From positions 558,001-622,000 of the forward strand of contig CAVZDD010000003.1 of assembly GCA_963773945.1 (NCBI GenBank): 64,000 nucleotides of DNA, given 5' to 3'. The position numbers and the translations under genes are program-made. The notes under the pieces are model-generated. The model saw nothing but the letters and a program-made list of their open reading frames with translations. It did no database searches and was not told the origin of the DNA. Position 1 is the stretch's first letter; the number at the start of each line of letters is the position of its first letter. This stretch comes from JAKIWV01 sp963773945. GTDB lineage: Archaea; Thermoplasmatota; Thermoplasmata; Lutacidiplasmatales; UBA184. Below are positions 16,244-26,070 of this stretch, in pieces.

Positions 16244-18428
16244 CCGCGTCGTACGGCTCCGGCTTCAAGCCCCGGCGCTGGCGGATCTCGGAGACCACCG
16301 GGGTCTGGAGCTCCGTCGGGATCTGCTCGAAGCCCATCGATTCCGTGGCCCAGAGCACCTTCCCCGCGGTGGCGCTGCGGATGTCGGAGGCGAAGCCGAA
16401 CAGTTCCGCGACCGGCACCTTCGCGATCACGGTCTGGAGGTCGCCGACGCTCGTCATGTCCAGGATCTCTCCGCGTCGCCGCTGGAGCTCGCGCGTGGCG
16501 TTGGCGAGCACTTCCTGGGGAACGTTGACCGTGACCTTCTGGAGCGGCTCGAGGAGCACCCGGCCGCCCAGGACCATGGCCCCGTACATTCCCGACCGGG
16601 CAGCCGGGATCGTCTGCGCGGGGCCGCGGTGGATCGAATCCTCGTGGAGCTTCGCGTCGACGAGCCGGACCTTGAGGCCGTAGACCTTCTCGTTGGCGAG
16701 CGGCCCGCGGTTCATCGCCTCCTTGAAGGCATCGACGACGAGGTCCATCGTCTCGTTGAGGTTCTGGATCCCCTTCGTCACATCGAGGAACATGTTCGTC
16801 CCCTCGACGGCCGTGAGTCCCCGTCCCTCCTCGCGCGGCAGGCCGATGCCGTCCATCTTCGTGACGAGGGTCTTGAGGTCCTTGAACGACTTCCCCTGCG
16901 GAATCTCGCCCTCCCGGATGGCCCGGATGAGCGGCTCCGAGAGCGCCTCGACCTCGAAGTAGAACTTGTTGTGCTTGTTGGGGGACTTTCCCTCGAAGGG
17001 GCCGCCGGGAGCGGCGACCGTTTCCCGGTAAACGACGATCGGCTTCGAGGCGTTGATCTCGACCTTGTGGTCGTTGACGATCCGGAACTGCGTGATCTCG
17101 AGGTGGAGCTCCCCCATGCCGGAGAGCAAGTGCTCGCCGGTCTCCTGGTTGATCTCCACGCGAAGGCTCGGGTCTTCCTTGGCGATCTTCCGCATCACTT
17201 CGATGAGCTTCGGAAGGTCGCTCATGTGCTTCGGTTCGATCGCGACCGTGACGACCGGCTCCGAGACGTGTCGGATCTCCTCGAACGGCACCATGTCGAC
17301 GGCGTCGGAGACCGTCGTGCCGGCGAAGGCGTCCGTGAGGCCCACGACGGCGGCAATGTTCCCGGCGCCGACCTCGTCGACCAGGAGGCGCTCGGGCCCC
17401 ATGAACAGCGAGACGTTCTGGACCCGGTTCTTGAGCTTCGTGCCCACGATCGAAAGCTCCTGGCCCTTCTTGAGTTTCCCGGAGAACACGCGGCCCGTCG
17501 CGATCTCGCCGGCGTTCGGGTCCATCGTGATGTCGGTGACCATGAACGCCACCGGCCCATCGGAGGCCGTGGCCATCATCGCCTTGCCGACGACCGAGTC
17601 GATCTCGCCCTTCCAGATGTTGGGGATGCGGTACTTCTGCGCCACCGCCGGGCTGGGCAGGTGCTTCACGACCATGTCGAAGACGACGTCGTTGATCCGG
17701 GCCAGCTTCGCGATCTCCTTCGACCGACCCGTGGACACGTAGTCGATGATGTCCTTGAACGTGACCTTGTTGCGCTGCATGTAGGGAACGCTGATCGCCC
17801 AGTTCTCGTAGCCGGAGCCGAAGGCCACCGAACCGTCCCGCGGGTCGACGGACCACTTGTCGACGAACTCGTCCGGCGCCATCCGGCGGATGAGCTCGTT
17901 GACCTCGGAGATGATGCTCAGGAATCGCTTCTGGAGCTGGTCGGGCCCCAGCTGGAGCTCCTTGATCGCCCGGTCGACCTTGTTGATGAACAAGACCGGC
18001 TGGACCTTCTCCCGGAGCGCCTGACGCAGCACGGTCTCCGTCTGGGCCATGACGCCCTCGACCGCGCAGACGACGACGACCGCGCCGTCGACCGCCCGCA
18101 TCGCGCGGGTGACGTCGCCCCCGAAGTCGACGTGCCCCGGGGTATCGATGAGATTGATCAGGTGCTGTTCGCCCTCGAACTCGTGGACGATCGTGACATC
18201 CGCGTTGTTGATCGTGAGGAGCCGCGTCTGCTCCTGTTCGTCGAAGTTGAGGTAGAGCTGCTTCCCCGCGAGCTCGCTCGAGATCATCCCGGCGGCGGCC
18301 AGCAGGTTGTCGGAGAGCGTGGTCTTGCCGTGGTGGATGTGGGCGACGATCCCGATGTTCCGGATCTTATGGATCTGGGTCATCATCTCGGGGATGGCCT
18401 TCGCCAACTCTGCCCGAATGTGTGCCAT
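16227..18428 (-). CDS. fusA: Translation elongation factor 2 (aEF-2)
   Basis: Full-length archaeal EF-2 (733 residues), the GTPase that drives ribosomal translocation. The G1 motif AHIHHGKTTLSDNLL, switch II NLIDTPGHVDFGGDV and G4 FINKVDR are intact, followed by domains II-V. The C-terminal diphthamide-loop region is in the conserved domain IV context (HEDSIHRGPAQTIPA). The gene is the last of a minus-strand rps12-rps7-fusA set; EF-1alpha and uS10, often downstream in archaea, do not follow. Confidence 0.98.
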   Translation of the reverse strand: MAHIRAELAKAIPEMMTQIHKIRNIGIVAHIHHGKTTLSDNLLAAAGMISSELAGKQLYLNFDEQEQTRLLTINNADVTIVHEFEGEQHLINLIDTPGHVDFGGDVTRAMRAVDGAVVVVCAVEGVMAQTETVLRQALREKVQPVLFINKVDRAIKELQLGPDQLQKRFLSIISEVNELIRRMAPDEFVDKWSVDPRDGSVAFGSGYENWAISVPYMQRNKVTFKDIIDYVSTGRSKEIAKLARINDVVFDMVVKHLPSPAVAQKYRIPNIWKGEIDSVVGKAMMATASDGPVAFMVTDITMDPNAGEIATGRVFSGKLKKGQELSIVGTKLKNRVQNVSLFMGPERLLVDEVGAGNIAAVVGLTDAFAGTTVSDAVDMVPFEEIRHVSEPVVTVAIEPKHMSDLPKLIEVMRKIAKEDPSLRVEINQETGEHLLSGMGELHLEITQFRIVNDHKVEINASKPIVVYRETVAAPGGPFEGKSPNKHNKFYFEVEALSEPLIRAIREGEIPQGKSFKDLKTLVTKMDGIGLPREEGRGLTAVEGTNMFLDVTKGIQNLNETMDLVVDAFKEAMNRGPLANEKVYGLKVRLVDAKLHEDSIHRGPAQTIPAARSGMYGAMVLGGRVLLEPLQKVTVNVPQEVLANATRELQRRRGEILDMTSVGDLQTVIAKVPVAELFGFASDIRSATAGKVLWATESMGFEQIPTELQTPVVSEIRQRRGLKPEPYDAAYYSG

Positions 18429-18444
18429 GTGACGCTCCTCCTGC

Positions 18445-19131
18445 CTAGCGCGCCGACTGAGCGACCCGCTCGACCTCTTCCTTCCGGCCGACGGCGAAAC
18501 TGGTCATGTCGCCCTTCGCGGCCGAGGCGATCTCCGTGGCGAGGCACGAGGAGATCGATTTCGTGGATTTGTGGGAGGCGTTGATTGCCCCCTGGGCGAT
18601 GTTCCGAATCGCGACATGCACGCGGCGGGCCGGCGCCGCGTCCACGGCACGCGGCACGGAGATGCCTCCGAACTGGAGACGCGTGACCTCTTCCCGAGGC
18701 GCCGCGTTCTCGACGGCGCGCACCAGGAGCTGGATCGGGTTCTCGCCGGTCTTCTTCGCCAACTCCGCGAAGGCCTCTCGGATCACGCGTAGCGCTTTCG
18801 ACTTCTTTCCCGTGAAGTTCCCGCCCTTCATCATGTGGTTCGCGAGGCGCTCCACGAGATGCATGTGGCTCTTCATGAACGGACGACCGGAGAGCCGGCC
18901 CTCCGAATGCGGTACGTACACGGGGTGAAGGTAGAGGTACGGCGCAAGCCCCGGGTCCGAGACCGTCACGCCCTCGAACGGGTACTTCCCGAACAGCGGG
19001 GGCACCGGGAACGGGGGCGGGAGCGGAGCGGCGGGCTTGGGCACCGGCGCGGCGGGGGCTTCGTCGAGCCCGAGCGGACGCGACGCGGAGGGAGGACCGG
19101 CCTTGGGAAGGTCATCGCGCGGGCTGCTCAT
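18445..19131 (-). CDS. rps7: Small ribosomal subunit protein uS7
   Basis: uS7 (228 residues), the 16S rRNA 3'-domain organiser. The ribosomal core begins near FGKYPFEGVTVSDPGL and includes KALRVIREAFAELAKKTGENPIQLLVRAVENAAPREE and the C-terminal SHKSTKSISSCLATEI. The first ~45 residues are a Pro/Ala-rich extension (PKPAAPLPPPFPVPP) not needed for the core. The ATG overlaps the rps12 stop by 4 nt. Confidence 0.97.
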   Translation of the reverse strand: MSSPRDDLPKAGPPSASRPLGLDEAPAAPVPKPAAPLPPPFPVPPLFGKYPFEGVTVSDPGLAPYLYLHPVYVPHSEGRLSGRPFMKSHMHLVERLANHMMKGGNFTGKKSKALRVIREAFAELAKKTGENPIQLLVRAVENAAPREEVTRLQFGGISVPRAVDAAPARRVHVAIRNIAQGAINASHKSTKSISSCLATEIASAAKGDMTSFAVGRKEEVERVAQSAR

Positions 19132-19562
19132 CGCTGCGGCTTCTCCTTGCGGCCCCGGACCAGCTCGTCCAGCGAGACGCCGTTGACCTGAATGACCTTG
19201 TACCGGACGCCGGGAATGTCCCCGTAGGAACGGCCCATGCGGCCCCCGATCCCTTCGACCATCACCTCATCATGTTCGTCGATGAAGTTGATAGCGCCGT
19301 CGCCCACGGCGAAGGCCGTCACCTGACGGCCGTTCTTGATCAGTTGGACCTTGACGCACTTCCGAATGGCGGAGTTGGGTTGCTTGGCCTCGATGCCGAC
19401 CTTTTCGATGACGATGCCCCGGCCCTGAGGAGCGCCCTCGAGAGGGTCCGATTTTTCTTTGAGATGGAGCATGCGACGCTTGTAGTACCGGTCCGACCAG
19501 CGTCGCCGCTTGCGGAGCGCGGCGAGCTTGTTCGCAGTGTAAAGTCCAGACGGTGGAGGCAT
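19128..19562 (-). CDS. rps12: Small ribosomal subunit protein uS12
   Basis: uS12 of 144 residues at the decoding centre. It shows the conserved PLEGAPQGRGIVIEKVGIEAKQPNSAIRKCVKVQLIKNG block, including the KQPNSAIRK loop, and FIDEHDEVMVEGIGGR. First gene of the rps12-rps7-fusA unit. A TATA box at 19599-19607 gives a short leader of roughly ten or more nucleotides. Confidence 0.98.
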   Translation of the reverse strand: MPPPSGLYTANKLAALRKRRRWSDRYYKRRMLHLKEKSDPLEGAPQGRGIVIEKVGIEAKQPNSAIRKCVKVQLIKNGRQVTAFAVGDGAINFIDEHDEVMVEGIGGRMGRSYGDIPGVRYKVIQVNGVSLDELVRGRKEKPQR

Positions 19563-19598
19563 GGTTTTCTATCGGAGAGGGCGTCCCAGCGATGCACG

Positions 19599-19607
19599 GT
19601 ATTTAAC
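19599..19607 (-). promoter_or_regulatory. TATA box of the rps12-rps7-fusA operon
   Basis: GTTAAATAC on the minus strand, centred about 41 nt before the rps12 ATG, so unlike most genes here this operon would have a short untranslated leader. Confidence 0.5.
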
Positions 19608-19752
19608 CCCGCCCGGTCGTTTTCGATGTTCCCTCGCGCCGGCGGGCAAAGGAGGCAGACCCCGGGCTTCGCCTCGACTTGCCGCGGGTCGGTGAAGCGG
19701 GCGAACGGAGAACGCTATCCGCTCCACGGGTCGTCCGCGGCGGGCGACTTCG

Positions 19753-20739
19753 ATGGACCTGTTCACGCACGTAATCTTCGCGTACCTGCTCTCCTTCGTC
19801 ATCTGGGGACCGGCGGCTCCTCAGTTCATCGCCGCCGGGGCACTTGCCGGCGGACTGCCGGACGCCGATATCCTCCTGTTCCCCCTCACCCGCTGGTTCC
19901 CTTCGCTCCACCACCGGGGAATCGTTCACTCAGTCCTCGGCGTGACCGCCATCGCAGTGGCAGGGGCGTTCCTCGTGCCGTACCTGCCCTACTTCACGCA
20001 TGCCTCGACCCTGCTCTACTTTGTCGCGATGGAGATTGGCGGCCTCTCCCACCTCGTCCTCGACGGCTTTACCAACTACGCCGTGACGCCGCTCGCCCCC
20101 TTCTCCAAGCGGATCCTGCGGATGGACGCGGACGTCGCGGTGAACCTCACCACCCTCGCGATGACCGTTGTGACGCTCGTCGTGCTGATCGAAGAGCACG
20201 GGCGGGTCGCGTTCACGGTGTGGACCGAGACGGCCTGGATCCTGATTGCGGTCTACGGAGGCTATCTCCTCCTGCGGGGCCTCGCCCGGTGGCGCGCGTC
20301 GGTTCATTCCAAGCGGGAGGGGTTCACGTCAGTCCAACCGACTTCGAATCCCTGGGCCTGGCTGCTCGCCGACGAGCAGGACACTCCGGACCGGTACCGG
20401 CTCCGGTACCGAACCCTCCAGCTCGGTCAGGGCAAATCTCAGGGGGAGCGGAGCGTGGAGGTCTCCAAGCTGCCGCCATCGCCCGGCCCCGTCGATTCCG
20501 TGCAGGCCGCGTTGGACCGGACCTACCTCGCCGCCATCGCGAAGAATCGTTGGCTCCAGTCGCGCTATCACTTCGGGGAAGCGGTGCAACACGGGAACGT
20601 CTTCCAAGTGTTCTGGTACGTCGTGGGCATGGGAGGCACGGGGCGGGCGATCGGCGTTCACGGCGATATCGACCGCGCCACCGGCGCGATGCAATTGAAG
20701 TCCGGCTTCTTCCGACTCCCTCCGGTCGAGCAAGCATAG
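19753..20739 (+). CDS. Membrane-bound metal-dependent hydrolase, YdjM/DUF457-like
   Basis: The protein (328 residues) begins MDLFTHVIFAYLLSF and contains a histidine/aspartate-rich membrane domain: GGLPDADILLF, HHRGIVHSVLG and GLSHLVLDGFTNY. This matches the YdjM family of predicted membrane phosphoesterase-like proteins, where such residues bind metal. After about residue 190 a soluble domain follows (RLRYRTLQLG..SRYHFGEAVQHGNVFQVFWYVVGMGG) that I do not recognise. Function is not known. Confidence 0.75.
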   Translation: MDLFTHVIFAYLLSFVIWGPAAPQFIAAGALAGGLPDADILLFPLTRWFPSLHHRGIVHSVLGVTAIAVAGAFLVPYLPYFTHASTLLYFVAMEIGGLSHLVLDGFTNYAVTPLAPFSKRILRMDADVAVNLTTLAMTVVTLVVLIEEHGRVAFTVWTETAWILIAVYGGYLLLRGLARWRASVHSKREGFTSVQPTSNPWAWLLADEQDTPDRYRLRYRTLQLGQGKSQGERSVEVSKLPPSPGPVDSVQAALDRTYLAAIAKNRWLQSRYHFGEAVQHGNVFQVFWYVVGMGGTGRAIGVHGDIDRATGAMQLKSGFFRLPPVEQA

Positions 20740-20770
20740 CCGTTTACTGCCGGTCGCGCTCGGGGGATTG

Positions 20771-21430
20771 ATGCCCCGGCTCCTGACCGTGGAGGAGGCT
20801 TGGCCCAACGTGCCGAGGACGCGCCGCCGGTCCTTGTCCGAGTGGCGAGGTCTCAACCGGGAGATCAACCGGTGTCGCCGGTGTCCGCTGGGGAATCTGC
20901 GGGCCCACACGGTCATTCATCGCGGAAGTCTGCGCCCGCGGGTACTGTTCGTGGGCGAGGCACCGGGAGCGTCGGAGGACCGAACCGGCCTCCCCTTCGT
21001 CGGAGCGGCCGGGAAACGCCTCGACCAACTGGTGGCGCGCCTTGGACTCCTCGAAAGCGAATTTGCGGTCATCAACGTCATCAAGTGCCGGCCGCCGGCG
21101 AACAAGTTCAACGCCGAGGCGGCCGAGGCCTGCCGACCGTTTCTTGCCCGGCAGGTCGAGTTCCTGCAGCCCATCATGATCGTCACACTGGGGGTATCCG
21201 CCCTGTCGGCGTTCCGGCCCGACCTGCTTCCGATCACGAAATCGGCCGGCCGACGATTCGGCTGGCGCGGGCTCCTGTTCTTCCCGATGATCCACCCTTC
21301 GGCGGCCGCCCGGTCCGGCGCGTTCCTGCGCCGTTGGGAGCTCGACGGAACAACGCTTTCGAAGCTCCTCTCGCGGCTCGGCGCGGTCGGAAATTCGGGG
21401 ACGCCGGTCCGCCCCGGGGCAATGGTATAA
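20771..21430 (+). CDS. Uracil-DNA glycosylase, iron-sulfur type (family 4-like)
   Basis: Base-excision repair enzyme of 219 residues that removes uracil from DNA. The family motif GEAPGASEDRTGLPFVGAAG is complete, and the four Fe-S cysteines are seen in CRRCPLG, NVIKCRPP and AEACRPF. The C-terminal HPSAA loop supplies the DNA-intercalating and catalytic His region. The ATG at 20771 follows a TTG. It lies 22 nt before polB, a logical partner because archaeal PolB stalls at uracil. Confidence 0.92.
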   Translation: MPRLLTVEEAWPNVPRTRRRSLSEWRGLNREINRCRRCPLGNLRAHTVIHRGSLRPRVLFVGEAPGASEDRTGLPFVGAAGKRLDQLVARLGLLESEFAVINVIKCRPPANKFNAEAAEACRPFLARQVEFLQPIMIVTLGVSALSAFRPDLLPITKSAGRRFGWRGLLFFPMIHPSAAARSGAFLRRWELDGTTLSKLLSRLGAVGNSGTPVRPGAMV

Positions 21431-21452
21431 AGGCTAACCCGGTCCGGTCCAC

Positions 21453-23844
21453 GTGGAGGACGTCGAGCTCTTCATTGTGGGGGGCTCCTACGTCCCTCTC
21501 GGTGACGGGGTCGTCATCGAGCTGTTCGGCCGGACCCCGTCCGGCGACTCGCTGGTCGCCCGGTACTACGGCTTCCGACCGTACTTCATCCTCTGCGAAC
21601 CCACCGAAGCCCAACTAGAGCTGCTCAAAAAAGAACGGCAGGTCGTCGGGACGGAACCGCTCACGCTCTGGGTCGACGGGAAGGACCGCCCGTCGCTCAA
21701 GGTGACGGTACAGCACCCGTGGACCGTGCCCGACTTCCGGGGGCGATATCACCGGGAGGGCGAGTCCTGGAGCGTCCTCTCCTCCGACATCCCATTCGTT
21801 CACCGGTTTCTCTACGACAAGGGCGTCGGCCTGACGGTCCGCTTCCAGGCGGAGTCGGAGCCCGACGAAATCGCCACGCAGTACCCGGTTGGTCGTGTGG
21901 TCCGTATCGTCACCGCGAATCGCGACATCGAACCGGCCGAGCCCTTCAGCCCCCCGCTCACGATTCTTTCATTCGATATCGAGAACGCCATTCGGAAGCG
22001 GACGATCTTCACGATCTGCGGGACGGTCCACCGCGACGGCCAAGAGATCGATGCCTTCCGCCTCGGGCTTCCCACCTCCGAGGCGGGCATCCTCACGGCG
22101 TTTGCGGAGAAGGTACGGCAGTACGACCCGGACATCATCACCGGTTACAACATCGGAGGGTACGACCTGCCGTTGCTGGAGGAACGGGCGAAGGCGAACA
22201 ACCTCCCCCCGCTCGCCCTGGGCCGGAACGGGTCGAAGGCCGAGACCCGGGGGAACGACCGGCTCTGGCGCGTCGACGGTCGCGTCTTCGCCGATGCGTG
22301 GTGGTCCGCCCGAACCGAGCTCCATCCCAAGCAGGAGAGCTTGCAGTTCGTGGCCCAGCAGCTCCTCGGGGAGGGCAAGCTGGACGTCGACCGTCGCAAC
22401 ATCGAAGCGGAGTGGGAGAAGGACCCGGTTAAGGTGATGGAGTACTGCGAGCACGATGCCCGGCTCGCGGTCCGCATTCTGCTCCGCCTCCGCTCCCTCG
22501 ACAAGGCCAGCGCGCTCGCGACCGTGGCGAATCTCCCGCTCGAGGAAGGCCTCAATGGACGGACCTCCCTCTTCGTGGACTCCCTCCTGATCCCGCGGGC
22601 CGACCGGAAAAAGATCGGCGTGCCCCAGAATCGCTACGCCCGGAGCGACACGCAGATCGAGGGCGGGTACGTGCACACGATCAAGCCCGGACTCTACAAC
22701 TGGATCGTGGTGCTCGATTTCAAATCGATGTATCCGAACATCATCATCTCGAAGAACCTCTGCTTCACGACGCTCTCCGCCGGGGGCCCGACGGTCAGCC
22801 CGACGGGGGCGAGATTCCTCACGGCGGACCAGCGGGAGGGCCTCATTCCGGAAGTGCTCCGGGAGCTGCTGACCGAACGGGACGCCATTCGACAGCGCGG
22901 ACGAGACGCGACCTCGCCCGAGCTCCAACGATATTTCGACGGGTTGCAGGCCGCGGTCAAGATCCTGATGAACTCCTTCTACGGCGTCCTCGCCTCCAGC
23001 TTCTACCGGTTCACCAACCCCGACATCGGCGCCGCGATCACGCTCGTTCGGGCGTCAAGCGATCACGACGATCATCAAGACCCTCGAGGACGACCACATC
23101 GAGGTCGTCTACTCCGACACCGACTCGGTGTTCGTCAAGTCGCCGCAGCCCAACCTCGAGGGCGCGACGCAGTGCGGGCAGGAGTTGGCCCGGCGTTTCA
23201 CGGAGAAGGGCGTCACCTTCGAGTTCCAGTCCGTCTACGAGGCTCTCTTCTCCCACGGGGCGAAGAAGCGGTACGTGGGTCACACGGTGTGGCCGAAGGA
23301 TGACATCGTCATCCGGGGCTACGAGACCCAGCGGACCGACGCCTTCGACTTCCAGTCCGCGGCGTTGCGGGAGGTGTTTGACAAGATCCTCTCGGGCGAC
23401 ACGCCGGCGACCCTCGTCCGGGCCCGGGAACTCGTGGGCGAGGTGCAGGAGGGCAAGGTTCCGGTCGAGCGGCTCGTCATCTCCCGGACCGTTCGGCCCG
23501 AGGAACAGTACAACGCCTCGACCCGGGAAAACCTCCCGTTCCTTCGGGTCTACAAACAGCTCCTGGCGGAGGGCTTCGATGTCATTCCGGGCATGCGCGT
23601 GGCGTGGGTCGTCACCAACGCCCGCAAGACCCCTCAGGAGATCGAGCCCTGGATCGAGGGGCGGAAGTTCCCGCCCACCCTGCAACCCGATTACACATAC
23701 TACGCCGACCGGCTGGCGCAGACCCTGGCCCGCGTGACCGAGGTCTTCGGATGGAATGCCGCGGACCTGCTCCAGGGGAGCCGCCAGCAGACCTTGGGCG
23801 ACCGGGCGTCCCCCCCGCCCCTCCGGGGGAGGCGGCTTCGATGA
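21453..23844 (+). CDS. polB: DNA polymerase family B (single-base frameshift at 23046)
   Basis: Replicative/repair DNA polymerase of about 796 residues once the frame is corrected. Exonuclease motifs: LSFDIENA, YNIGGYDLPLL and YCEHDA. Polymerase motifs: A, DFKSMYPNIII; B, KILMNSFYG; C, YSDTDS (nt 23110-23127). The frame breaks between B and C: dropping the G at 23046 restores ITL-FGRQAITTIIKTLE, the expected conserved link. No suitable start codon precedes motif C in the second frame, so a naturally split enzyme is unlikely. GTG start at 21453. The listed frame ends ...PPPLRGRRLR, but a C7 tract at 23809 may hide another indel (see the 23841 entry). Confidence 0.9.
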
Positions 23845-23918
23845 ACGACTCGGTCGCGAGCCTCGCGGGCCCCCCGAAACGCGCCCGGAAGTCGAAGACG
23901 CTCACCGAGTTTGTTTGA
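23841..23918 (+). CDS. Short ORF, possible true C-terminus of PolB with PIP-like end
   Basis: Twenty-five codons from ATG to TGA, overlapping the annotated polB stop by 4 nt and ending SKTLTEFV. Its frame is open upstream through APPGEAAS, so a one-base correction in the cytosine tract just before it would fuse it to PolB and give a terminal sequence resembling a PCNA-interacting peptide (Q-x-x-L-x-x-F-F). It may instead be spurious. It overlaps the convergent exporter gene by 17 nt. Confidence 0.35.
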   Translation: MNDSVASLAGPPKRARKSKTLTEFV

Positions 23919-24924
23919 GGTCCGGCGCGGCGGAGTCCCGGGGGTCGCCCGGCGCGTCCGGGGCGAGCGTGCCGCCCTCGGTCAGGAGCGCCGCCCCCGG
24001 CGTGACGGCCGGGGCGGGGGCCTGGGCCCCCCGGTACGCCAACAGCCCGCCGACCACCGCGACCGGGATCCCGAGCAGCCCGAGCGGGGCGGGAATCTCG
24101 TGCAAGAGGATCGCCGACAGGATCAGCGCGAAGATGGGAATCATGACCTGGAAGAGCGCCGGCAGCACGATCCCGGACCGTGCGACGGCCCGGAAATAGA
24201 GCGCCGGTGCAATGAAGAACGACGAGGCCGCGACACCGAGCATCAGGAGGATGGGGGTCGGCCGGGTCAGGATCAGTCCATGCCAACCGCCGGGGAGGAT
24301 CCCGGCGAGCACCAGGCATACAAGCCCACCCGCCAGCGTCGATTGGCCGACGAGGGCGCTCGAGGGGCGGTGTTGACCCTCTTTCGCGGACCAGATGTAG
24401 AACCCCCCGACGCTGAGCGGCACCAAGGGCGCGATGATGATCGACCAGCCGTGGAACGGGGCCGCGCTTCCCCCCGCGATGATCGTGAGGGTGGCTCCGA
24501 ACCCGGCGAGGAACAAACCTCCCACGAACTGGGGCGACCGGGCCCGGTGACGTCCCTCTCGGAGGACGACCATCGCCAAGAGCGGCGTCATCGCGGCATC
24601 TCCCAGCAGCGAGAGCAGGGAGGTGTCCACCGCGCCTGCGAGATAGGTGCACGCGAGCACCGAGAGCTGCATCACGGTGATGAGGCCGATTCGGATCCAT
24701 GCCGGCCCCTCGCGGAACAGCTGAAGCACGACGCGGCCGTGGCCCCAGTACGCCGCCCAGGCGACGTACATGAGGCCGCCGATGAGAAACGGGTAGGTCG
24801 CGAGCGCCGACGGGGCGGTGCCCGGTGTCATCGCGAGCACGAAGAAGAAGTAGGTCGCCCACAGGAACGCCGAGGTCAGGGCCATCACGGCCGAAGGACC
24901 GGACGACACGTGCCCCTCGGTCAT
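23902..24924 (-). CDS. EamA/DMT-family transporter
   Basis: Ten-helix membrane protein of 340 residues with two EamA repeats (first MALTSAFLWATYFFFVLA..., second TLAGGLVCLVLAG...). Members export amino acids, nucleosides or other metabolites, or carry sugars; the substrate cannot be told from sequence. The C-terminal 45 residues are Ala/Pro-rich and cytoplasmic. The ATG at 24924 lies about 25 nt after a TTTAGA box (24946-24951), supporting a leaderless start. Confidence 0.85.
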   Translation of the reverse strand: MTEGHVSSGPSAVMALTSAFLWATYFFFVLAMTPGTAPSALATYPFLIGGLMYVAWAAYWGHGRVVLQLFREGPAWIRIGLITVMQLSVLACTYLAGAVDTSLLSLLGDAAMTPLLAMVVLREGRHRARSPQFVGGLFLAGFGATLTIIAGGSAAPFHGWSIIIAPLVPLSVGGFYIWSAKEGQHRPSSALVGQSTLAGGLVCLVLAGILPGGWHGLILTRPTPILLMLGVAASSFFIAPALYFRAVARSGIVLPALFQVMIPIFALILSAILLHEIPAPLGLLGIPVAVVGGLLAYRGAQAPAPAVTPGAALLTEGGTLAPDAPGDPRDSAAPDLKQTR

Positions 24925-24945
24925 CGGGCGCCGCAGCCGGGTGAA

Positions 24946-24951
24946 ATCTAA
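24946..24951 (-). promoter_or_regulatory. TATA-like box of the EamA gene
   Basis: TTTAGA (within GTTTTAGATTT) centred about 25 nt before the ATG at 24924. Confidence 0.4.
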
Positions 24952-24985
24952 AACAATTGGCGACGAAGGGCCCGTCCGCGGTGGC

Positions 24986-26047
24986 TTACGCGTAACTTCG
25001 GTACGTGAGGCCGAGTTGGGGGAGCGAGACGCCGGTTCCCCGCGCGACATGCCCGATGATTCGCGAAGTGGGATAGCCCGCGCGTCGCAGGGCCCGGAGC
25101 GCCTCGCTCGCGGTGGAGGAACGGACGACCGCGACGAATCCGATTCCCATGTTGAACGTCTGGTACATCTCCTCGGCCGAGACCCCGCCGACCTCCGCCA
25201 GCCACCGGAAGAGTCCCGGGGCCGGGGGCCATCCATCGAGCACGAACTGGACGCGGCGGTGCAGCCGGGTGAGGTTCCGGACCCCTCCCCCCGAGATATG
25301 CGCGAACCCGGTCGTGCCCGGCCGGTCGGCCAGCGCTTCCGACGCGGCTACGTAGATCCGACTGGCCGTGAGCAACTCGACGCCGATCGGTTTCGTGGCG
25401 CCGGGTCGGGGGGCTCGCAAGCCGTGCTTGGATTCGGCGACGATGCGCCGGGCGAGCGTGAGTCCGTTGGCGTGAAGACCGCTCGAAGGAATCCCGAGCA
25501 GCACATCTCCGGGCCGGATGCGAGCTCCCGTGACCGGATTCCGACCGGCCGGGAAGAAGCCAATCGCCGTCCCCCCGACGTCCACTCCCTGCAGCAGCTC
25601 CGGCACGATGGCCGTCTCGCCGCCTAGGAGGGAGCACCGGGCGGCCCGAAGGCCCTGGTCGATACCGCGTCCGATGTCCGCAAAGACGTCGGGGTCGGCT
25701 TGTCGGCACGAGATGACGTCGACCAGGCCCGCGGGACGCGCGCCTACCGAGGCGAGGTCGTTGACGTTCACCGCAACGGCATCGACGCCAATCTCCACCC
25801 AGCGGCCAAGCGCCTCGGCGAGGAGCGACTTCGTACCGACGGTGTCGGTCGTGATCGCGATGGTCTCGCGGCCGACCCGGATCAGGCCGGCGTAGTGGCC
25901 GCCGAGGGGAATGGACCGGCCGCTCGTCGCCGGAGCGTGGTACCGGACGTGGGCGAGGAGGGCCGCGAGGGCGCCCGAGGCGCGGTTCCGATCGACCCCG
26001 GCGTCGGCATAGCTCCGGATTCGTCGGTGGCCGGCGCGTGACACCAC
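24986..26047 (-). CDS. purM: Phosphoribosylformylglycinamidine cyclo-ligase (AIR synthetase)
   Basis: PurM of about 353 residues, converting FGAM to AIR with ATP in purine synthesis. Landmarks: SYADAGVDRNRASGALAAL, the ATP-binding TTDTVGTKSLLAEALGRW, GVDAVAVNVNDLASVGARP and LLGGETAIVPELL. The start is GTG at 26047 or the adjacent GTG at 26044, matching a TATA box (26071-26078) about 27 nt upstream; reading further upstream would overlap pyrC. Divergent from pyrC, so purine and pyrimidine genes share this promoter region. Confidence 0.93.
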   Translation of the reverse strand: MVSRAGHRRIRSYADAGVDRNRASGALAALLAHVRYHAPATSGRSIPLGGHYAGLIRVGRETIAITTDTVGTKSLLAEALGRWVEIGVDAVAVNVNDLASVGARPAGLVDVISCRQADPDVFADIGRGIDQGLRAARCSLLGGETAIVPELLQGVDVGGTAIGFFPAGRNPVTGARIRPGDVLLGIPSSGLHANGLTLARRIVAESKHGLRAPRPGATKPIGVELLTASRIYVAASEALADRPGTTGFAHISGGGVRNLTRLHRRVQFVLDGWPPAPGLFRWLAEVGGVSAEEMYQTFNMGIGFVAVVRSSTASEALRALRRAGYPTSRIIGHVARGTGVSLPQLGLTYRSYA

Positions 26048-26070
26048 GGGGGCCGGGAGGGACGAGGGTC

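Noticed and set aside
16629..18584. Long plus-strand open frame opposite fusA
   Set aside because: Antisense shadow of the clearly conserved EF-2 gene.
22990..23130. Intein or natural gene split in PolB
   Set aside because: No inserted domain is present and only one base separates the frames; the second frame has no start codon before motif C.
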